A stretch of 9,129 bases of DNA from an uncultured Mitsuokella sp. (GTDB lineage: Bacteria > Bacillota > Negativicutes > Selenomonadales > Selenomonadaceae): positions 1-9,129 of the forward strand of contig CAAGMF010000200.1 of NCBI GenBank assembly GCA_900770895.1, given 5' to 3'. Each line of letters opens with the position of its first letter. The first letter of the stretch is position 1. Both the position numbers and the translations under genes were made by a program. Shown here piece after piece: positions 1 to 5,360 of this stretch. The notes below the pieces were generated by a model. It was not told the DNA's origin, searched no databases, and worked only from the letters and a program-made list of their open reading frames with translations.

Positions 1-1
1 C

Positions 2-826
2 TGTGCTACTGCGGAGTTGATACCGGAGTTTCAGGAGCCTGATGAGGATGTGCTGACTAAGGCACTGGGCAGTTTTGCTGATATAGATGATTCCGTATGG
101 CTGGAATTCCTCGCTCGTGTCCTGCCACATATCGAGAAGGTCAATCAACGCGATCTGACAGAGCTCGAGTTGCGCATGTTGCAGATGATGTATTTTACGA
201 TATGGCATGATAATATTTCCGAGGATGCCAAGCGCACGATTCTAGAGCGATTGGCCAGCTTGAAGAAAAATTCGCACTTAATTGCTGAGTTGCAGGAAAT
301 AGTTACCCTGCGCCTGCAGCAACTCCGCTATGTCGGCCATGATAATGATCTCGATTTTGCATGCCCGTTGCGGGTTCATTGCCATTACACGCGCGACCAG
401 CTCTGTGCTGCCTTTGATATGTTGAAGCCCAATACCCTGCGGCAGGGCGTCTATCAGTGCAAGGATAAGCATAGTGATTTGCTTTTTATTACGCTGAATA
501 AGAGCGAAAAAGACTATTCGCCCTCGACGATGTATCATGATTATTCGTTGAATGAGACATTGTTCCACTGGGAGTCGCAGAGTACGACTTCAGACACGTC
601 GGCGACGGCGCAGCGTTATTTCCACAATCGGGAACGCAGGCAGAACATATTGCTGTTCGTGCGCGAGGCCAAAAAAGATTTTGCGGGCAGCATGCCATAC
701 GTGTTCCTTGGCAACGCTGACTACGTCCGGCATACCGGCAGCCGTCCCGTGAGTATTATATGGAAACTTCGTCAGCCGATACCGAGCCATTTCCTCGCGG
801 TCACGAATCAGCTGGCCGCTCAGTGA
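2..826 (+). CDS. DUF3427-containing helicase/HKD-nuclease protein, C-terminal part (5' end outside window)
   Basis: The reading frame is open to the left edge and the first candidate start (TTG at 17) has no ribosome site, so this is the 3' part of a longer gene. What is seen: an alpha-helical stretch (about nt 50-340), then a block typical of DUF3427, including PLRVHCHYTR, LLFITLNKSEKDYSPSTMYHDY, FHWESQSTTS, LLFVREAKK and FLGNADYV. Known of the family: DUF3427 sits at the C-terminus of large proteins with an N-terminal PLD/HKD nuclease domain and a central superfamily II (DEAD/DEAH) helicase (COG3886/COG1061 type). They are thought to act on DNA in repair or defence, but the exact role is not settled. 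The helicase and nuclease domains are not visible here, so activity is inferred. Base composition is clearly less GC-rich than the genes downstream, which hints at transfer. Confidence 0.85.
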   Translation, partial: CATAELIPEFQEPDEDVLTKALGSFADIDDSVWLEFLARVLPHIEKVNQRDLTELELRMLQMMYFTIWHDNISEDAKRTILERLASLKKNSHLIAELQEIVTLRLQQLRYVGHDNDLDFACPLRVHCHYTRDQLCAAFDMLKPNTLRQGVYQCKDKHSDLLFITLNKSEKDYSPSTMYHDYSLNETLFHWESQSTTSDTSATAQRYFHNRERRQNILLFVREAKKDFAGSMPYVFLGNADYVRHTGSRPVSIIWKLRQPIPSHFLAVTNQLAAQ

Positions 827-921
827 TGGCGGGTGGTACCTGTAGATATCATCCGGCGCCGGTCATCAATTTCAACGACCTGCCGGAGGAGGTGCTCGAG
901 CATCTGCCGATCGAGGGCTGA
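826..921 (+). CDS. possible 31-residue ORF overlapping the helicase stop
   Basis: An ATG at 826 overlaps the TGA of the preceding gene (TGATG), an arrangement that allows translational coupling. It encodes a 31-residue peptide starting MAGGTCRYHPAPV and ending in an acidic helix-like segment, NDLPEEVLEHLPIEG. The same frame is open further upstream to an ATG at 760, which would give 53 residues overlapping the helicase gene out of frame. No strong Shine-Dalgarno is seen at either start. The second half has GC-rich third positions like the genes downstream, so it may be a real small protein or the tail of a broken native gene. I do not recognise the family. Confidence 0.3.
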   Translation: MAGGTCRYHPAPVINFNDLPEEVLEHLPIEG

Positions 922-1067
922 GGCCGGGGCACAGGGAGCTGATGATGGCCGCTTTTTAATCACGATGTTATGCAAAGCTAAAGCCCATGATAGCCAAAGT
1001 CCTTATCATGAAGAGGTGAAAAAACGAAATACTATATAGATACAGATGAAAGCGAGAAGGTGATGGC

Positions 1068-2135
1068 ATGATGAGACGGATATTCATGGTACTCATGGTG
1101 CTGGCTATATGTGTCGGGGGCAGCTGCGCCCAGGCGGCCCCGCAGGTCATAACGGCTACCGGTGTATATATCATGGGCGAGAATGATTCGCCGAAGATCG
1201 CAAAGGATGCAGCGCGTCAGGAGGCGATGCGCTCGGCGGTCGAGCAGGCCGGGGTCTACGTCGAGAGCTATTCGAAGACGCAGAACTATACGCTGACCGA
1301 GGATCAGGTGAAGACGATCTCCGGAGCGGTCCTGAAGGTACAGGATGAAAAGGCGACTCCGGAACTAAGCAACGGGGTCTGGAAGTATACGGTCACGCTG
1401 ACGGCGGAGGTCGATACCTCGCAGATCGATCTGAAGGCGATGCTCGAGAAGCAGAATGAGCTCGAGAAGCTGCAGCAGGAGCGCGATGCGCTGAAGAAGC
1501 AGAATGAAGAGCTGCTGGCGAAATACCAGCAGTCGCAGGGGACAGAGCGCGATGTCCTGCAGAAGAGACTCGAGAATCAGTATACGCTGAGCAGCATATT
1601 CGATGATTGCGTCGCGAAGATACAGCGCGGCGAGCAGCATGCCGCGATTGCGCAGCTCAGCGATGTCATTCGCGATGAGCAGGTCACGGACAGTCCGCTG
1701 GCCTATGCCTACTATCTGCGTGGGCGGGCCTATTATGAGCTGAACAGCGACAGCCTGTCGCTGGAGGATTTCGCAGCGGCGGAAAAGACACCTCATGATA
1801 ACAGCATTTATCCCATATGGCGCAGCCACTACTACCGGGGGCTCATCTACTATGATCACAAGCAGTGGGATGACTCCTATAATGAGCTGAAGCTGGCCTG
1901 GAATGCCTCGGACAAGACGGACGATGATATATGGGAGGCGCTGCAGAAAGCCGATAAGAAAGCGCATCCGCTGAAGAGCAACGGGATCGACTGGGGACGC
2001 ATCCTCGGCGAGGTGATACGGGGGACGTCGCGTCGTGATTACTGCGGCCCTGAGCGGTATCATGCGAACCATCACGAACCTTTCCGGTATGATGACGGAC
2101 CACATGGTGGTCGCGAGATCTATGCCGGTCCCTGA
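1068..2135 (+). CDS. exported FlgT-like/TPR-like protein, probable C-terminal frameshift
   Basis: The start is the first of two adjacent ATGs, behind AGAAGGTGA at 1055-1063. Residues 1-23 form a Sec signal peptide with a hydrophobic core and an A-x-A cleavage site (AQA, about 21-23). The Cys at 20 lacks a proper lipobox. Residues about 25-121 resemble the N-terminal domain of flagellar assembly protein T / LPP20-like proteins (ITATG start, AKDAARQEAMRSAVEQAGVYV helix). Residues 122-170 are a charged coiled coil. Residues about 172-298 contain TPR-like helices (AYYLRGRAYYELN, HYYRGLIYYDHKQWDDSYNEL). The protein should act in the periplasm or at the envelope, probably as a scaffold; no catalytic motif is seen. 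After residue about 319 the sequence becomes His/Arg-rich and unnatural, while the +1 frame stays open to a stop at 2164-2166 and reads as a plausible hydrophobic, Met-rich tail. It lies 46 nt upstream of the MoxR gene, so they are probably co-transcribed. The 146 bases before it show no convincing promoter. Confidence 0.75.
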   Translation: MMRRIFMVLMVLAICVGGSCAQAAPQVITATGVYIMGENDSPKIAKDAARQEAMRSAVEQAGVYVESYSKTQNYTLTEDQVKTISGAVLKVQDEKATPELSNGVWKYTVTLTAEVDTSQIDLKAMLEKQNELEKLQQERDALKKQNEELLAKYQQSQGTERDVLQKRLENQYTLSSIFDDCVAKIQRGEQHAAIAQLSDVIRDEQVTDSPLAYAYYLRGRAYYELNSDSLSLEDFAAAEKTPHDNSIYPIWRSHYYRGLIYYDHKQWDDSYNELKLAWNASDKTDDDIWEALQKADKKAHPLKSNGIDWGRILGEVIRGTSRRDYCGPERYHANHHEPFRYDDGPHGGREIYAGP

Positions 2136-2181
2136 GGGAGCGGGCTCAGGTGATGGTCGGCCATGATGGATGGGGGATTGT

Positions 2182-3114
2182 ATGTTGAGCCAAGATATTC
2201 TGGAATCTTTTCGCGAGCAGGGCGTGAGCGAAGCCCTGCTCGCTGGCGTGCGCGAATATCGCGAGCGCTATCCGTGGACGCCGGACGATGCGGCGGCCCG
2301 TACGGTCGTGACGCCGCGCTACCTCTACTATGGACGCGAGGTGCTGGAGGCGGCGATCGCCGCGCTGCTGGCGGGAGAGAATCTGCTGCTCGAGGGGCCG
2401 AAGGCTACGGGCAAGAATGTCCTGGCCGAGAATCTGGCGGCCGCGTTCGGGCGGCCGGACTGGAATGTGTCGTTCCATATCAATATGGATGCGTCCTATC
2501 TGCTCGGTATGGACACGTTCCGCGATGGCCGGGTGGAGTTCCGCCCCGGGCCGGTCTATGAGTGTGCGGCGGCGGGCGGCTTCGGCGTGCTCGATGAGAT
2601 CAATATGGCGCGCAACGAGGCATTGGCCGTGCTGCATTCGCTGCTCGACTACCGTCGGCTGCTCGATGTGCCGGGCTACGGGCGGCTGCGCCTGCATCCG
2701 GCGACGCGGTTCATAGCGACGATGAATCATGGCTATGCGGGGACGCGGGAGCTGAATGAGGCGCTGGCTTCGCGTTTCGTCGTGCTGCAGCTGCCGACGC
2801 TTGACGAGGAAGGGCTGGAGCGGCTGCTTCGGACGGAGCAGCCGGGGCTGCGGACGGATGCCGCGGCGATGCTTGCCCGGCTGTTCCTGGAGCTGCAGCA
2901 GAAGAGCGTCAGCGGCGAGATATCTGGCAAGGCGGTCGATCTGCGCGGCCTGCTGGCGTCCGTGGAGCTCGTGCGGCTCGGGCTCGGCGTGCGCCAGGCG
3001 CTGGCCATGGGACTGGTGAACAAGTGCTTTGCCAGCGAGGAACGCCGTCTCGTCGAGGATGCGATCGACCTGCGCGTACCGGAGAAGATGACGGCAGCCG
3101 AGGTGTTCGCATGA
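2182..3114 (+). CDS. MoxR-type AAA+ ATPase (AAA_5 family)
   Basis: A 310-residue cytoplasmic ATPase of the MoxR/NorQ/CbbQ group, which works with a VWA partner to remodel or activate client proteins. Motifs, numbered from the chosen start: Walker A GPKATGKN at 72-79 (Lys78), Walker B GVLDE ending at Asp138-Glu139, sensor-1 ATMN with Asn182, and an arginine finger in ASRF (Arg198). The last Walker A residue is Asn instead of Ser/Thr. The Walker B acidic pair is intact, so ATPase activity is likely but not assured. The ATG at 2182 is preferred because GGGGGA lies 5-6 bases upstream; an in-frame ATG at 2170 has no ribosome site. The stop overlaps the start of the VWA gene (ATGA), which supports a functional pair. 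The sequence is very GC-rich, like its partner. Length is normal for the family. Confidence 0.9.
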   Translation: MLSQDILESFREQGVSEALLAGVREYRERYPWTPDDAAARTVVTPRYLYYGREVLEAAIAALLAGENLLLEGPKATGKNVLAENLAAAFGRPDWNVSFHINMDASYLLGMDTFRDGRVEFRPGPVYECAAAGGFGVLDEINMARNEALAVLHSLLDYRRLLDVPGYGRLRLHPATRFIATMNHGYAGTRELNEALASRFVVLQLPTLDEEGLERLLRTEQPGLRTDAAAMLARLFLELQQKSVSGEISGKAVDLRGLLASVELVRLGLGVRQALAMGLVNKCFASEERRLVEDAIDLRVPEKMTAAEVFA

Positions 3115-4841
3115 GCAGGCCGGGAGGGGCTGCTCGGGCGTCGCAGGGCCGCTCCGAGCGGGAGCGCCGGGCGCTGAATGTCGTCTGGACGGCTGCCGGG
3201 GAGTATGGATTCGTGCCGGAGGTGCTGTCTTTCTATCGCGATGGCGAGCCGGATATCTATATGAATCTCGTCGTAGGGCTGGCTCATCGCTACTACGATG
3301 CCGGGCAGCTGCGCAGCTACATGCGGGAGCTCGATGAGTCCCTGCTGCACTCGGTATTCATCGATATCCTATGGCAGGGGATAGAGAACGCTGTATATGA
3401 GCGTGAGCTGCCTGTCCGGCCGGTGCTGCGCGAGCTGGCTCAGGAGCACGCGCGCCGTCGTCTGTCCGATGAGCTGGATATGTCCATGCAGCAGCGCATG
3501 CTGCGCAGCGATATCGTGCATACGCTCGAGGCCGGGCGGGCGCATGAGCTGCTCGGCGAGCCGACGGGGATATTGAATCCGTGGGACAGGCAGCTCTACG
3601 CAGCGCTGCGCTATCCCGGCGATATCGATACGGAGGGGATCATAGCGCGCACCCGTGAGGTGTTGCGCCGTTTTTTCGTGCTCCGGTTCCGCGATGTGCT
3701 GAGGCGGCGAGGGTATCATATATCGCTGGGGGCGTGGATGAATGCCTGGCTGCGGCGGATCCTGCCGCTGCGCGTGCAGTTCGAGGGCGATATCGAGCAT
3801 ATCGAGCGGCCTGTGCTTGAGGAGGGAGGCGCGGTGCCGGGCGGCGGCCCTGAGGGGCTGTCGTGGGGGCGCAGCGCGGCACGGACCCAGCGGGAGCTGG
3901 ACCGTCTGGCTGAGGAATACGGGCCGCCGCTGCTGCCGGAGGGCGAGCGGGAGCTCATAGAGCATGAGATCTGCCGGGACGGTCATGCGCTGGCGCAGCT
4001 TTACTTTGCCCAGGGACGGAGTGATTCTGAGGCGCGTCAGGCGAATCGCGCTTGGTACGAGGCCCAGGCAGCCCGCTATCATACGAGCATCCGCGAGCTG
4101 CGCGACCGGCTGCGCAGTCTGCTGGCGGTCTATCGTCAGCCGCTGCGGCTGCGGAGCCGGCGCGGCGAGCTCGAGGCCGGCGCGGTCTGGCGGGCGCTGT
4201 ATGCGGAGGATGAGCGGGTATTCCGTGCCAGCCAGGAGACGAGCTGGGCCGATTTCCAGGTGACGATGCTGCTGGATGGCTCCGAGTCGCGGGCGGATCA
4301 GCAGGCGCTCATCGCTTCGCAGGCATACGCGATCGCGCGGAGCCTCGTGCTGGCCGGCATCGAGGTGCAGGTTGTATCGTTCTGCAGTCAGCGCGGCTTC
4401 ACGATATTGCGCCGGCTGAAGGGATTCCGCTCCACCGATTGCGAGGGCGTGTTCGATTATTTCGCCAGGGGCTGGAACCGCGATGGGCTGGCGCTGCGGG
4501 CGATGCCCTATCTGCTCGGTACGGAGCAGGAGCAGCTGCTGCTCGTGCTGACGGATGCGCATCCGAGTGACGAGCTGGGGCTGGCTGTGGGGCAGACGAC
4601 GCTGATGACCGGCTACCGCGGGGCGGATGCTGTGGCGGATGCCGCGACCGGGGCTCGCGAGCTGCGGCGGCAGGGCGTGAAGCTCGTCGGACTCGTGAAC
4701 AGCGTCATAGCAGCGTCGATAACGGATGATGCCGCCCGGCGCATATTCGGTGAGGACTGCGCGCGCATCGACGATGCAGGCAGCCTGGCCGCCATAGTGG
4801 GCAGCCTCGTAGGCCGTCAGATCGGCAGCGCGGCTTATTGA
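3111..4841 (+). CDS. NorD/CobT-like VWA-domain protein, partner of the MoxR ATPase
   Basis: A 576-residue soluble protein. The start at 3111 overlaps the MoxR stop (ATGA) and is translationally coupled. The N-terminal 350 or so residues are helical and charged, with no domain I recognise. A conserved-looking lead-in (LRSRRGELEAGAVWRAL, about 346-363) precedes a C-terminal VWA domain (about 380-576). The metal-ion-dependent adhesion site is complete in outline: D389-G-S-E-S393, the NRDG segment at 456-459, and LTDAHPSD with Asp482. The NRDGLALR and LTDAHPSD pattern resembles NorD/CobT-type VWA proteins (COG4548-like). Known of such pairs: the VWA protein binds the MoxR ring and links it to a client enzyme. 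No nitric oxide reductase, Rubisco or cobalt chelatase gene is next to it, so the client is unknown and a norD name is not justified. It may cooperate with the exported protein encoded upstream. Confidence 0.88.
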   Translation: MSRPGGAARASQGRSERERRALNVVWTAAGEYGFVPEVLSFYRDGEPDIYMNLVVGLAHRYYDAGQLRSYMRELDESLLHSVFIDILWQGIENAVYERELPVRPVLRELAQEHARRRLSDELDMSMQQRMLRSDIVHTLEAGRAHELLGEPTGILNPWDRQLYAALRYPGDIDTEGIIARTREVLRRFFVLRFRDVLRRRGYHISLGAWMNAWLRRILPLRVQFEGDIEHIERPVLEEGGAVPGGGPEGLSWGRSAARTQRELDRLAEEYGPPLLPEGERELIEHEICRDGHALAQLYFAQGRSDSEARQANRAWYEAQAARYHTSIRELRDRLRSLLAVYRQPLRLRSRRGELEAGAVWRALYAEDERVFRASQETSWADFQVTMLLDGSESRADQQALIASQAYAIARSLVLAGIEVQVVSFCSQRGFTILRRLKGFRSTDCEGVFDYFARGWNRDGLALRAMPYLLGTEQEQLLLVLTDAHPSDELGLAVGQTTLMTGYRGADAVADAATGARELRRQGVKLVGLVNSVIAASITDDAARRIFGEDCARIDDAGSLAAIVGSLVGRQIGSAAY

Positions 4842-4862
4842 GATTTTCGTTGAAAATAATTC

Positions 4863-4892
4863 TTGACAAAATACCCCCACGAGGTATATGAT
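4863..4892 (+). promoter_or_regulatory. copper operon promoter
   Basis: A consensus -35 TTGACA (4863-4868) is followed, 18 bases later, by a -10 TATGAT (4887-4892, 5 of 6 matches). TATATG at 4885 with a 16-base spacer is an alternative. Transcription would start near 4899. The spacer is filled by the left CsoR-type box, so bound repressor would block RNA polymerase directly. It begins only 21 bases after the VWA stop codon. Confidence 0.85.
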
Positions 4893-4920
4893 TCAAATAT
4901 ACCTCGTGGGGGTATTTTGT
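4866..4920. promoter_or_regulatory. CsoR operator, perfect 24-bp inverted repeat
   Basis: The left arm 4866-4889 and right arm 4897-4920 are exact reverse complements with a 7-base loop (GATTCAA). Each arm contains a CsoR-like box, ATACCCCCACGAGGTAT on the left and its complement on the right. CsoR operators are known as pseudo-palindromes with a C/G tract flanked by ATAC and GTAT. The first box covers the promoter spacer and the second overlaps the predicted transcription start, so two CsoR tetramers could bind. Binding by the adjacent csoR product is inferred. Confidence 0.8.
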
Positions 4921-4949
4921 AGAGCCGGTGCACAGGCAAGGAGAGTAAT

Positions 4950-5291
4950 ATGGCTGAAGATAAATGCTGCTGCGGTCATGCCGCGAACGAGAGATACATC
5001 GACGCGGATGGCGTGCAGCATAAACATCGCGACAATGAGACGTATAAGAAGCTCAATACGCGGCTCAACCGCATCGAGGGGCAGATCCGTGGCATCCACG
5101 GCATGCTCGATGAGGAGCGGTATTGCGTAGATATCCTGACCCAGGTCATGGCGGCGCAGTCAGCGCTGGCCAGTTTCGGGCGTGAGCTGCTCGAGCAGCA
5201 TATCCGCACCTGTGTCATCAGCGATATCCGCGCGGGGCGCGAGGAGTCGGTCGAGGAGCTCATCAAGCTGCTCAACAAGAGTCTGAAATGA
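4950..5291 (+). CDS. csoR: copper-sensing transcriptional repressor CsoR
   Basis: A 113-residue all-helical DNA-binding repressor of the CsoR/RcnR (DUF156) family. Apo-CsoR sits on the operator and Cu(I) binding releases it. The diagnostic Cu(I) triad is present: Cys59, His84 and Cys88, with the same 25- and 4-residue spacing as the Cys-His-Cys of characterised CsoR. The core LNRIEGQIRGIHGMLDEERYC is typical of the family. The start has AAGGAGAG at 4938-4945. The N-terminus carries an unusual extra metal-ligand-rich stretch, CCCGH at 6-10 and HKH at 24-26, which may bind metal. It is the first gene of the operon with copA, 69 bases upstream, and is autoregulated through the palindrome at its promoter. 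The ligand set argues for copper rather than nickel (RcnR) or persulfide (CstR) sensing. Confidence 0.93.
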   Translation: MAEDKCCCGHAANERYIDADGVQHKHRDNETYKKLNTRLNRIEGQIRGIHGMLDEERYCVDILTQVMAAQSALASFGRELLEQHIRTCVISDIRAGREESVEELIKLLNKSLK

Positions 5292-5303
5292 TAATCAGGG
5301 GGG

Positions 5304-5332
5304 CAGCCGGCCCGTACCTTTCAAGCCGGCTG
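5304..5332 (+). other. hairpin between csoR and copA
   Basis: An 8-bp perfect stem (CAGCCGGC at 5304-5311 pairing with GCCGGCTG at 5325-5332) closes a 13-base loop. No T run follows, so it is not an intrinsic terminator. It lies 15 bases before the copA ribosome site and could protect or process the mRNA, or set the csoR to copA ratio. Its function is unknown. Confidence 0.4.
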
Positions 5333-5360
5333 TCAGGGACAATATGAAGAAGGGATCATC

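Noticed and set aside
833..1039. 68-codon + strand frame after the helicase end
   Set aside because: Arg/Ser/Cys-rich with no ribosome site; it is the wrong-frame reading of the small ORF at 826-921.
1119..1130. Lipoprotein cleavage site (GGSC) in the exported protein
   Set aside because: The -3 residue is Gly rather than Leu/Val/Ile, and a good A-x-A signal peptidase I site follows directly.
1365..2105. 246-codon minus-strand frame opposite the exported protein
   Set aside because: It is Ile/Leu/Arg-rich shadow coding with no ribosome site or domain.
3024..3110. Upstream extension of the VWA gene to 3024
   Set aside because: It would overlap the MoxR gene out of frame by 90 bases. The ATGA overlap at 3111 is the natural start.
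3369..4880. 503-codon open frame on the minus strand opposite the VWA gene
   Set aside because: Long antisense frames are expected in very GC-rich genes. The product shows no domain, and the + strand frame has a clear VWA site and a coupled start.
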